From contig CM072806.1 of NCBI GenBank assembly GCA_037013495.1, positions 21,589,501 through 21,653,500 of the forward strand: DNA of 64,000 bases. The letters are read 5' to 3'. Numbering within the stretch: the first letter of the stretch is position 1; the number at the start of each line of letters is the position of its first letter. Both the position numbers and the translations under genes were made by a program. Shown here piece after piece: positions 46,301-57,075 of the stretch. The notes under the pieces were generated by a model, which saw only the letters and a program-made list of their open reading frames with translations, was not told the DNA's origin and did no database searches. Origin of the DNA: Hippophae tibetana (lineage: Eukaryota; Streptophyta; Magnoliopsida; Rosales; Elaeagnaceae).

Positions 46301-49300
46301 CAGCAAAAAATGTTTTGGAGGTTGTCAAAGATACCTATTCAGATGGTGAGGATAGTTCCCAAATTTTTGAAATAAAATCTAGATTATGGCAAATGAGATA
46401 AGGACAAAACGAAGTTATTAATTACTATATGGAAATGCTCTCTCTGGTAAAAGTTGAACCTAGGTTCAGAAGAGAAATGACCGGAGATAGTATACGCTAC
46501 CCAAAAAAAATTGAAAACAGAGAGGACCTTTGAGTTTTTGGCCAGACAAAATCGTGATCTTGACGATGTCTGCGGAAGTATTTTGAGCAGCAGTCCACTA
46601 CCCTCTATCTGGCTACAAGTCATGCTGGGTGAAATCCACCTCCATTTGTGAATGCGAACTTTCTATGTTGGGAGCTTGAAAGGAGGAAAAATCTGGGAAG
46701 ATAAGTGGGAAATGGACTGAGACTAATAGCTGGGAGATGGGTTTGGTGGGCTGAGAAACAATTGAACTTTTCATGGGCTTGGGTATTTAATAAACTCAGC
46801 CCATGGATACCAAATGGAAATTGGGCATGGTATTGGATCTTTTGTAAATTTGATCCATAGTTCTTATGGAAACATGATAGGAAATGGCCTAAATTCACAA
46901 AGACAGAATTTTTTGTGAACATTGGTATAAATCTAAACATATTAAAGAAACATGTTGGAAAATTCATGGAAAACATGGGGATTGGAAATCGAGATAGAAT
47001 AAGTCTCAAAGTTACCAAGCTTTAATTGACCACAAGATAGGGGAGTTTTCAATCCGGAATAGCTGTAACAACTTTACAAGCTCTTTTTTTTTTCTCCTTT
47101 TCAAATCTCAAAGTTATGGTCATTCATCTACAAACTCATATACGACTGAACAGACTGATTATAATAACATGCAGTCAACTTACATCCCGTGGTTTCATGC
47201 ATTATCATTTCTTTATTGTCTTATCTTTTAGTTTTGTAAACATGCCCCTTCACGTTATATGGCATATCCACTGAGCACAAAGCTTAAAAAAAAATAAAAA
47301 AATATATATGATTTATGAATTATTGTGTCTGTGTATTTCTTTTGCTGAAGGACTCCAATCCATTGGAGAAAGCACAAGAAGAAGTTGATAGAGTTTTACA
47401 AGGAAGGTCTCCCTCATATGAAGATATAAAGGACCTGAAGTTCTTAACACGCTGCATAATTGAGTCACTTCGGCTATATCCACATCCTCCTGTAAGTTGT
47501 TGTCCTTTGACTGGTTTGTTGGTTCTTCAATGTAAGTAACTGTAACACTACCAGAAGCTTAGGAAACAAAAAGGCCACAAAAATGTGGTTTGATTAAAAG
47601 AGGATAGAGCATGATGTAATCTCTTGCGATTCCAATTTACAGGTTTTGATAAGAAGAGCTCAAGTTGCTGATGAGCTTCCTGGAAATTACAAGGTTGATG
47701 CTGGTCAGGATATTATGATATCAGTTTATAATATTCATCATTCTACACAGGTATTGCCTTCAGATTGCTTCCACTTTTATCATGTGGGATAATAGTAATA
47801 TGTTTAATTCAAGCTGCTGGCTATATCTTGTAGATTGTTATTTTCAAATTTTTCAAGCTGAAATATTGTAACGCAGCAATCAATTTTGTCAATATCTAGG
47901 GCCTTGAAAATCATGCAAGGAAGAAACCATAAGCTTGTTTCCCTCAACTACTGATTTAAAATTTTATTCAGCTTAACTATAGTGTTGGTTATGCAGAGGA
48001 TTCAATTCAATATTGTTCGAATTCTTTTCCTCGTTTTAGTGTTAGTGGAAAATACGAAAGTTCTAACTTGATAGAGTAATATTTTGTTTGTCCTCTTATG
48101 ATTTGGATTTACAAGGTATGGGAGAGAGCAGAAGATTTTATTCCAGAAAGATTTGATTTGGAAGGCCCTGTGCCTAACGAAACAAATACCGATTTCAGGT
48201 ACTATTTCATTTTTTTTACATGTACAGGTGATGCAACTATTACATACTCTATGCTTTTATTTACAAATTATGTTGTTTAATTTTCAGAAACAATTGCCTT
48301 TTATTTTATTTAACACAAGGCTCTAATCTCAGTCACTCTGAATTCTTCTATTATTAGTACTTCACTAAGCTTTGAATTCTACATTAAGCAATTTATCTCT
48401 ATAGGTTCATTCCATTTAGTGGAGGCCCCCGCAAATGTGTTGGTGACCAGTTTGCTTTATTGGAATCTATTGTAGCACTTGCAATCTTTCTGCAGAACTT
48501 CAATATCGAGCTGGTTCCTGATCAAAACATTAGTATGACCACTGGAGCTACAATACACACAACAAATGTAATCTTCTTTAACTTACTATGTGTACGTCTT
48601 TTACTTCGATTTCCATATAAAGGACCAAATGGTCCAAATCTGAATTGTGAAAAAAATGAGAGAGAAGCATGTGTCCAGAATGCAGTACAGCCGCATCATA
48701 GTCTGATATGAACTGAAATTTTGAAATAAGAGATTGAAGAAAGAAATCAATAACAGCAAAACAATTCCTGAATAATATTGTGGATTGGCTTCTTGTTAAT
48801 AAAATTGAGGGATTATACAAGTTCATTCCCAAGCATTCGAGAAGCTTGGAGTCCCTCCCAAGAGCAAAGCTCATACAATCACTCATATCCCACCCTTTCA
48901 TCCACCGCCTCTCTTAAGCATCTCTTCCTTTCCACGTAAAAAGAGCTAACCAACTCACATGTGGAATATCCTCACAACCTGTCTAAATGAAATGTAAATA
49001 AAATGCTATAAAGGGACCACACAAAACGCACAGCACACCCATTTTAGCCACTTCTAGTGTTCTCAGAGTTATCCCTCTTCCTTGCACAAGTGAAGTGAAT
49101 CCCACCTGTGGCCTAACATTTTCTTATTGAAAAAAAGGTTTCTAGCTGATTAACTATTTCAATATGCTTTTGATGCTTCATGGAAAATGTATCTTTCTAT
49201 ATGCCTTTTTATGTAGTTGAAGATAGAGTTACTGGTTTTTTTTTTATTAAATCCTACATGCTTTGTATTAGGAGTTGTGGCAGAGGTTTTAGGGATGGAA

Positions 49301-49495
49301 AATGCATTTGGTTGATTTATCAGTGACCAAGAATTTTGTTATGTTTTATCAAGGTGGATTGAATAAGTTGTATTCTGTAGTGATACATGTTTGCAGTTAG
49401 TAACAGGGTGCTATTTATTGCAGGGTTTGTTCATGAAATTGAGTACAAGACAAACAAAATTTACAAAACAGGCATTTGCTTCAGCTTCAGCTTAG
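40374..49495 (+). CDS. CYP97A3: cytochrome P450 CYP97A (carotenoid beta-ring hydroxylase, LUT5-type), 9 exons
   Basis: Plastid P450 that hydroxylates the beta-ring of carotenes on the lutein route, usually with CYP97C. Exons: 40374-40886, 44123-44419, 44508-44705, 45453-45554, 47351-47491, 47643-47750, 48116-48198, 48405-48567 and 49424-49495. All introns are GT-AG, and the phases join to 558 codons plus TAG. The first 55 residues are Ser/Pro-rich and basic, a chloroplast transit peptide. P450 signatures: I-helix A352-G-H-E-T-T357, E408-S-L-R411, P-E-R-F 463-466 and haem loop F485-S-G-G-P-R-K-C492, where Cys492 is the haem ligand. Near-continuous family blocks such as [20 protein letters not shown] identify CYP97A. 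The ATG context (GAGCCATGCC) is good. No disabling change is seen. Introns 1 (3236 bp) and 4 (1796 bp) carry transposons. Confidence 0.96.
41639..42344 (-). repeat. chromovirus solo LTR in CYP97A intron 1
   Basis: Starts TGTCACGACCC and aligns throughout with the chromovirus 3' LTR at 59972-60616 in the same orientation; its end has decayed (GACGTAATA for GACGTGACA). No internal sequence of the element is next to it. On the minus strand a TATA box lies at 41891-41899. Heat-shock-element-like pentads lie upstream at 42118-42130 and 42173-42190. A target duplication is not clear. Confidence 0.85.
42118..42190 (-). promoter_or_regulatory. heat-shock-element-like pentad cluster in the solo LTR
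   Basis: 42118-42130 reads TTCTAGAATATTC, a perfect TTCnnGAAnnTTC. 42173-42190 reads GAACATTCTAGAGTCTTC, four pentads with one mismatch. They lie about 220 bases upstream of the LTR TATA box, as in the related LTR at 60411-60423. Confidence 0.55.
42476..42991 (-). mobile_element. TRIM (terminal-repeat retrotransposon in miniature) in CYP97A intron 1
   Basis: Two short diverged LTRs, 42476-42560 (85 bp) and 42920-42991 (72 bp), both begin TGTTAGA and end TAACA. Next to the right LTR the minus strand reads TGATATCAAAGTG, a degraded tRNA-Met primer binding site. Next to the left LTR is purine-rich AAAAGAATGAGAGGTAA, the polypurine tract. The internal part is about 360 bp and non-coding. The flanks ACATA (42471-42475) and GCATA (42992-42996) are a 4-of-5 target duplication. 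Confidence 0.75.
43178..43866. mobile_element. hAT-like non-autonomous DNA element in CYP97A intron 1
   Basis: Flanked by the perfect 8-bp duplication ACTCAATC (43170-43177 and 43867-43874). The ends are CTATGTTACT and AAGTAACATAG, an inverted repeat of about ten bases; GGACTTG and CAAGTCC further in also pair. 689 bp, no transposase. An 8-bp duplication fits the hAT superfamily. Confidence 0.8.
45935..46192. repeat. 104-bp exact direct repeat in CYP97A intron 4
   Basis: 45935-46038 and 46089-46192 are identical by eye (TATCAACGTTAG to GAACATCAA), separated by 50 bases. They lie at the 5' edge of a copia gag relic. Confidence 0.92.
46193..46660 (+). pseudogene. copia gag relic in CYP97A intron 4
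   Basis: Plus-strand translation with frame changes shows [33 protein letters not shown] and E-R-T-F-E-F-L, the pattern of a plant copia gag (UBN2-like). Several stops; no pol domains follow. Sequence to about 47000 may belong to the same relic. Confidence 0.65.
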
Positions 49496-51109
49496 TAAAT
49501 TGTGAGTTCTTATTTGGTAGAGGAAACCAACATGCAATGTGACTTTGTAACAATGTTAATTCCTGATTTTCTTGGCCTAAAAAAATAAAATACAAAGCTA
49601 AAAGATTAAGCTATTTCTGACAAGAAATTAGTCCAACAAAATAACATTACTTAAACAACAAGAATGCTGCAAAATTTAATGTCATAAATCTATCTACCTT
49701 GCCAAAACTCCGATCAATTGTTACACATTGTGACAAATATTCTTAATCTTTATTGATCAATTGTGATTTAATTTTAACTAGATATTTGTGTAATTTGACT
49801 GGTCATAATTGAACGGTTGTATAGTTAATCGGAATTTGGTCGATCGATAACTTGACTAGTCTAGTCGAGTTGAATACATGTCCAATTGATTGAATTTTGA
49901 TTAATTTGTGACCGTTGGTCGTAGTCAAATTAAATATATATCTAACTAAACTGGATAGTTATCTGGTTAGTTGAATTTGATACATGTTTAACTTATTATT
50001 GAACAAGTTTTCAAGTAGTCAAATTTCATCCCAATTTGATTAAGTTGAATTTGACACATTTAATTTATCATCATTCAAATTTTTTTTAAATATATATTTT
50101 TTAATGAAAATATCTTAGCTATTTCATTAATATGGATTAGTATAGTACATCTCATAACAAAAATTCTCAAATAAGATGGGCAAAATGATAAGCAATCCAT
50201 GTCTTAAAAATCCTACTCAATACTCATAACAGTTTTAGACATTTCTAAGCCTCAAGTGATCATATTTTCTCAAAACGACCTATATCTCGAACCCTAAAGG
50301 CTATAGTCAAACTAATGTAGTGTACCCATTAATAACTTTCTATTTTTTTCTCTCTTCTTTTTAACATTTTCAAGTTACCAAATATTAAGTTCAAATTAAA
50401 AAAGGCACCAACTTTCTCCAAAATAGAAAGCGACAATGGTATTGAGAGGTAACTTGTTATCAACAAAAGAATAACGACGATGATGAGCAGAGAATGGTGG
50501 ATGATGGTAGTGGGGAAGAAATGAAGTTGATTGGAGGGACGAAACTCTAGGGGTGGAAGGAGTGAATGAGATAGTGATTGTGCTCATGCCATGTATTCCA
50601 AATTAGACTCGCCTGATCTTGCTTGGGTTGAAGTTTTTGTGGCTCGATGAACACAGGGTGTTAGGGTTTTTTCCAACGATGTCTTGTTGTTGGTGGGGGT
50701 CACACTTTGGTGATTGTGCTAGAAGGAATGGTGGTTTGCATTTATCAGTGTCTTTTGGTTGATTAATTTCATATGCATAAAAAGGGGTAAAAATGGAATT
50801 ATAGATATCATGTAAGTTGAGAGTGTCCAATTTAGAATGAAAATAGTGATAAAGGATTATATGAGTCTTTTTTCCAAGAAAATAATTATTAATAAAAAGT
50901 ATTACTCATTATCTCCATAAATACCAATAAAATCAATATAAAATGGTCAAAAAGTGCATAACATATAAAAAAACATATATCTACTAAAATGATCGGCTTA
51001 TCATCCAAATCTTCAAATAGGTATGTATTTTCATAATCATCATCATCGATGTTTACACATGTGGATCTTTTTGTACCTCTCTTATCTTAAAGATATGCAT
51101 TGTTCCAAT
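49496..51109. other. intergenic region downstream of CYP97A
   Basis: AT-rich. 49740-50060 is made of loosely repeated TTGAATTTGACACAT-like and AACTGGTC-like words. Two short minus-strand frames (50396-50587 and 50603-50830) have no recognisable domain and I do not support them as genes. Confidence 0.5.
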
Positions 51110-51470
51110 TAGGGGTGTCCATAAACCGGACCGGATCGGACCGGACTGGACCAAACCGAATGGTTTTACTAATCAAACGGTCCGGTCCGATTTGTATTAA
51201 TTTTAAATTGTTCAAACTGGACCGGACCAGTTTAATAATATATTAAAAATTTTACATTATTCTTCATTAAATTATAAAAAAATCGAACCAAACCGGGAAT
51301 AAAACCGGACCGAACGGTTTTATAAGTCAAACGGTCTGGTCCAGTTTTTATTTCTTAAAACCGTTTCAAACGGTTCGGTCCGATCCAAGTAATATGAACG
51401 GTCCAGTCTGGTTAATTTTTTTTTAGGAAAAACCGGACCGGACCGGACCATGGACACCCCTAGTTCCAAT
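51102..51470. mobile_element. hAT-superfamily MITE, 353 bp, with 8-bp target duplication
   Basis: The element is 51110-51462. It has 13-bp perfect terminal inverted repeats (TAGGGGTGTCCAT and its complement) and the 8-bp duplication GTTCCAAT at 51102-51109 and 51463-51470. Both halves hold repeated CGGACCGG/CGGTCCGG words, so the interior is highly self-complementary. Non-coding. Confidence 0.93.
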
Positions 51471-51552
51471 GCATTAAATACTTGACTGTTAAGTCTACAT
51501 CTCTACTCATTTAAAGTTCTAATACGACATTAAAAGCAAATTCAAATGGAAC

Positions 51553-51873
51553 TGTTGACGTAATTGAAAGAAAGCACAACAGATTGAAGGAGAAAAATCA
51601 GCAAGCATACACACAGAGAAGTAACGAAGAAGACGATGAACAATGTATAAAATTGAAATGTCATAGCTGCTTTTCATTATGTAAAATTCAACAACTGGTA
51701 ATAATAATACAAAATAGCTAATGTATTTAACTACTTTTCCCTCAAATTCTTTCTTTTAAAATATCTCCATATGGTTACAAAGCTAACAGAATATCTGCAC
51801 ATGGGCAGTTACAAAACTAATCTTCTTAATAGCTAAAACAGTATAATGAGCTGACACCTCAAGACTTGTAACA
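51553..51873 (-). repeat. candidate 3' LTR of the decayed copia element
   Basis: TGTTGACG at 51553 and TTGTAACA at 51873 could be LTR ends, and the location, just beyond the RNase H C-terminus on the minus strand, is right. The adjoining polypurine tract is poor and no partner LTR was found. Confidence 0.35.
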
Positions 51874-51933
51874 ACCATTTTCATATCAATTGCATATCAG
51901 TTTGCACTCTCTTGCATATAAGCTCCACATGGG

Positions 51934-53092
51934 CTACGACGTATCATTTGTTGAACAATGCACCCAACTTCCACTACACAATAAGCTCCAAATGGACACA
52001 AGAAACTGCAAACTGCACACAACCGTTTCTGCATACTGCCCAAACCTTACTGATGCACTAGCAGTACTATTAAACATGAGTATCTTCATGAGCAAATGAT
52101 TCCAAACATATAACTTATCAACAAATGAATCATTAGTAGTATTATCTTTATCAGCTCCCTTCAAACTCAGAGGGAGTTGAGTGACACTGAGTTTGTGTTG
52201 CAACAAGTGAAATTGAGGGCTAGAGGCTTTATTAAAATATCAATCACTTGCTTAAAACTAGGGATGCCATTTAAGACCTTTTCTCGAACAAAGTATAAAT
52301 CTAACTCAACATATTTTGTTTGTGCATGAAGTATAGGATTGGTTGATAGGGCTACAAAGCTCATAGTGTCACATCAGATGACTAGTGTACAAATCAAAGA
52401 AACATGCAACTTTGAGAGCAAAACTCATATATTTTTTGTAGTAGTTGAGGCAACACTCTTGTAATCAACCTTAACACTAGAATGACTAACAATCAGTTGC
52501 TTTCTAGATAACCAAATGATTGGATTAGTAACCAAGAAAGCACAAACACCAGAGGTAGAGTGACGATCGTCAAAGCAAGAAACTCAATCAGCATCAACAA
52601 AGGCATTCACCAACAGTTTTGTGGAATATTTGAATTCAAGCCATAGTCTATAGTACCAAGAAGGCATCTTAAGATCCTCTTGATAGTCCAATGAGGAATC
52701 CATGGAACTGCCATGAATTGGCAAACCTTGTTAACAGTAAAAGCCAAATCTGGCCTTATAAGAATAGTATACTGTAAACTACCTACAATGTTTTTGGAAA
52801 GAATAGAGTTGTCAAACAAATCCCTTTCATAAGCAGAAAGTTTAAAGTCAATACACAAAGGAGAAATGATATACTTAGCATCACTAAGACCTGCCATATC
52901 CAATAACATCCATATATTTCCTTTGACTAAGAAAAGATAACCTTTATATGGATATTGAACATCAATGTTTAAGAAATAGTTTAAATCTCCTAAGTCCTTG
53001 AGTGAAAATTAAGCATGAAGATCAAGAATTAAAGCTTGAATTTCACTAGTGTTAGATCCAGTAAAAAATATGTCATTAATATAGATGAGTAC
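51934..53092 (-). pseudogene. decayed copia RT-RNase H fragment (left)
   Basis: Minus-strand pieces: Y-I-N-D-I-F-F-T-G-S (RT active site, Asn for the usual Val/Asp position), L-K-D-L-G-D-L-N-Y-F-L, S-L-Q-Y-T-I-L-I-R-P-D-L-A-F, then RNase H V-D-A-D-W and, near 52180-52360, T-K-Y-V-E-L-D-L-Y-F-V-R-E-K-V. The block L-S-V-T-Q-L-P-L-S-L-K-G-A-D follows. Many stops and frameshifts. It is cut at 53093 by an Athila-A LTR. Confidence 0.8.
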
Positions 53093-54882
53093 TGATGAGT
53101 GCTTAAAAAGTACTAAAATTATCATGATTTAATGTACTTTAATTAATTAAATATATTTATATTTGTATGATTTTATTATATTTTTATATAAATTTTTCTT
53201 TTCAGAATCACAAATATTTTTATTGTTTTTCAGGTATTTTCATTCAAAAATAACTTAATGACTCAAAGAAAAATACTAGAGATAATACATCACAAATATG
53301 TTGAGAAAAAAAATGAGAAAAGTAAAAAAAATGGAAAAAAATGGACAAAATGGATCAAAATGGTCAAAAATGTAAAAAATGCCTAATCTCGTGCTTGCGC
53401 GTGCATACCCAACACATGCCCAAAACACGCCCAGCGCAACCAGCACACGCCCGCATTGAGTCCCGAGCGCGCCATCACACGCATGTGCCTATCCCACGTG
53501 CGCCCGTCTATCGCAAATCTTGCCCTCCACATGTGTGCTAGCTTGTCCAAATGTATGCAAAATCAATTTTTGAAATATTTTTTCACCTTTTTTGGCATTT
53601 TTTTCATCTATAAAAGGACCATCTCCACCATTTTAAAAATCATCTCTCAAAATCTCTTCTCTTTCTAACTTTCTCTCTCTAGTTTTTAGTTTTTTTAGTT
53701 TTAAAGTTATTTTTTGAGAAGAACTAGTTATGCTTTTATAGATTTCTAGTTTGTTATTCAATAAACAAAAAATGCAAATCCGTTTGTAGGTTTTCCAAAA
53801 ATAAAATTAGCATCAAAATTTTATAAGGATTCTTTTGACGTATAATTTTAAAATGAATTCTTTATAGTTATTTTTATGTTTTATTCTTATATGTTATGTT
53901 TAATTTGTGTGTGATTAAATTTAACATGGTTGACTATTTATAAATATGATATAATAATAATGTTGTTATGTTTACAAAATATTAAATAGGTAAAATATTT
54001 CTATAAAATAAATTGATTTTATTTTTATTTAAGATTTTATATTAAGGATGTTAGAGAGAAATATATTATTTTTCATTACAAACTTAAATTCAAAAATTAG
54101 ATTTTAAGGTTTAATTATCCGATCTGATTTAGAATAATGCTCTTTTATTTGTTGGTACAATCACTCGGTAGTTAGAGTGAAAATCTATTTCAATTTTTTT
54201 TATAAGAACTATTATTCAAAATTGTATGAACAACATATTTTCAGTAATAGTTTTAAAATTTGAAAGTTAATACTAGGATAATTAAATTCTTAGGTTTAAT
54301 TTGGACACCTTGAATAAAGTTTAATTAACTGACTTCATCAAAAGCTATGATTAGATTGTTTGTTATTTTCTTATAAATAAAGCTGAAATTTAATAGTTAA
54401 TTAATTAATACGTCTCATCTAAGGATATTAGTTAACTAATATTAAACAAAAAAATTTGTGCCTCGCCTAAGGACACTTGCATACCAAAAAGAAAAAAATC
54501 AACAAAAATCAATATATATTTTTAATAACCTAAATAATATAAGCAAACATAATTAACTTAATTATTATATTCATAAATACTTTACTATTATAAATGATAC
54601 AAATTTACATTATTGTTTATTGAATCCATATCTATGTTTATTTTTTTTATGTCATTAGATTAAGAAACAAAAATCAAAATATTGTGACAGAATGTTTAGG
54701 ATTTTTTTTGAGTTTGAATAATAAATTAAAAATCACATATATTCCTTCCTTCGATCTTAAGAGTATACTTATCATTTTCTATAAAATGATTCGTGCACTT
54801 GCGAGAGTTTTACAAATATAAAACCAAAGTATTCGCAAGATCGGTATTGCTAACCCGATGTCGATCTTGTTGTGGTGCATCA
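53093..54882 (+). repeat. Athila-A LTR, third copy, with adjoining primer binding site
   Basis: Starts TGATGAGTGCTTAAAAAG and ends GGTGCATCA at 54882. The next bases include a degraded tRNA-Asp-type primer binding site TGGCACCTTTGCCGGGG (54892-54908). A GC-rich island lies at 53388-53540 and a TATA box (TATAAAAGG) at 53609-53617. Internal sequence stops about 30 bases after the LTR, where copia DNA resumes, so this is a truncated element and not a clean solo LTR. Confidence 0.82.
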
Positions 54883-54914
54883 TTAAGTTTTTGGCACCTT
54901 TGCCGGGGGAAAAT

Positions 54915-57075
54915 CCCCTTCATAAGTAGAAGTTTAAAGTCAATACACAAAGGAGAAACGACAAACATAACATCACTAAGACCTTCCTTATCCAATAACT
55001 TTCACATATTTCCTCTAACTAAGAAAAGATAACCATTAGACGGAAGATGAACATCAATGCTTAAAAAATAGTTTAAATCTCCCAAGTCCTTGAATGAAAA
55101 TTAAGCATGAAGATCAAGAATTAAATCATGAATTTCACTAGATATAGTGGAAGAAGTAACCTTGATATAGAGGGAGACATCAACTCTTGATGCTACAAAT
55201 CCCAATTTTAGAAGATCAAACTTTAATCTATCAAACAAGACTCGTGGAGCCTGTTTAAGTCCATATATAGCCTTGTGAAGATGAAAAACATTATGAGGAA
55301 AAAAAGCATCAATAAAACCTTCAGGCTACTCCATATAGACCTCTTATTCAAACAGGCCATTAAGGAATGCATTATTAATATCAATCTATTTGATAGATCA
55401 TCCAAAATTGACAGCAAGAGTAAGCACAGTTCTGACAATGGAAAAAATTGATCATAGGATTGAAGATATCCTTGAAATCAAACCTGGAACCTGATCACAA
55501 CCTTTGGCAACTATACGAGATTTAAGTTTCTCAATTATGCCCCTTGAAAGCTTTTTATCCCTATAGACCCACTTACTACCAATGATTTTTCTGGTAGGAG
55601 GTTGTGGTACCAAAGTCTATGTTCTATTCTTCGTGAGAACCTCAAACTCAATTTTCATAGACTTATACCAGACTTTATGAATGAAAGCTTGTTTAGTATT
55701 CCTTGGTTCAGTTGTATCAAGGTTACATAGGTATTAAAAGACAAGGCATTATCCTATAAATTATAATAATTTACAAGTGGATCAGACTAAGTAAAGGACT
55801 GGGTCTATGGAGCAGAAGAATACTCAATAATTCTTAAGGGAAACCGAGAACATGAAGAAGAAGAATGTTCAAGTAATTTTAGCTTATAGGAAAATGAAGT
55901 TTCATCAAATATAATATGCCTAGAAATAAAGACTTTTCCATAAGCATCTTTAACACTTATCCCTTATGAAATGCACTAGCTATATCCTAAGAAAGTACAA
56001 GGCATAGATTTAAAATCAAGTTTATGAGAATGAAAAGGTACAAGATGAGGAAAACAAAGACAATCAAATGTTTACAAAAATGTATAGAAAGTAACTGTAG
56101 TGGAGACTTATTTTGTAGCACATGAGTAGATAACCTATTGATCAAAAAAGTTGAAGTAAAGAAAGTTTCATCCTAAAATTTTCAAGGTAAACGACCTTGA
56201 GGAAGAAGAGTAAATCCAATCTCAACAATATGACGATGTTTTCTCTTAATTATACCATTTTGAGAAGAGGTATAAAAACAAGAAAGCTTTCTTACAAAGC
56301 CAAACTCATTTAGCAAGGAAACAAGTGCTTGAAATTCACCATCACCATTAGATTTTAAAGCCTTAATCCGACAACCAGTTCGTAATTCAACTTACTTTTT
56401 AAAGACGAGAAAAGCACCCTTTACACCTTACTTTTCTTCAAGAAATAAAATTCAAGAGTGTCTTGTATACTCATAATCAAAGTGTACGTACCATTTAAAA
56501 CCATTAAATGAAGTGATGGGTGAAGGAACCCAAACATCTTTCTGAATAATTTGCAAATGAACTCTTACATTTTTAGTGATCAAAGAGAATGGTAATATGT
56601 AATTCTTACCCATTTGACATGCCTCAAAAACATTAAGCAAACTATCATAGTTAACTTCACATAAAAATTCTTAAGTATAGAATGTACAACCTTAGAAGAA
56701 GGATGTCCTAATCTCTTAAGACAAAGAGCAAGAGTATCTGAACCATTACAGACAAGAGCTAACTGTCTATGTCTAGGAACAACAAGCAAAGCATTTTCAT
56801 AGCTTATTTCATTTATATCTAACATATGACTATGAATAGAGGAAAGCTTGCAAGAAGTATGAAAAATTATGCAAATCAATCACACCAATGTTTATCTTGA
56901 AATTAAAAGCATAAAGCCCTTGCTTAAGTGTGTCGTGCAAAAAATTTGTTTCTGTCATCTTGTCCTTAACAAAGCAAACAAGTGGATGAAACTCAAAATA
57001 CACATCATTATTGTAAGGACTATGGGTGTTGGCTATTTTCGTAGACAAAATATTTGTTCTTAGGTCTGCTATCAA
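54915..57075 (-). pseudogene. decayed copia integrase-RT fragment (right)
   Basis: Minus-strand pieces in order: N-N-D-V-Y-F-E-F-H-P, K-R-L-G-H-P-S (GAG-pre-integrase), then RT I-Y-G-L-K-Q-A-P-R and L-K-D-L-G-D-L-N-Y-F-L equivalents. The first 230 bases (54915-55150) duplicate 52810-53052 of the left fragment with about 10-15% difference by eye. The RT active-site Y-x-D-D segment is deleted between T-S-S-T-I and S-E-I-H near 55140. Many stops. Confidence 0.75.

Noticed and set aside
48578..48901. Minus-strand frame in CYP97A intron 8
   Set aside because: Intronic, antisense, no recognisable domain.
50396..50830. Two minus-strand frames downstream of CYP97A
   Set aside because: No domain and no supporting splice or promoter signal; short frames of this size are expected by chance.
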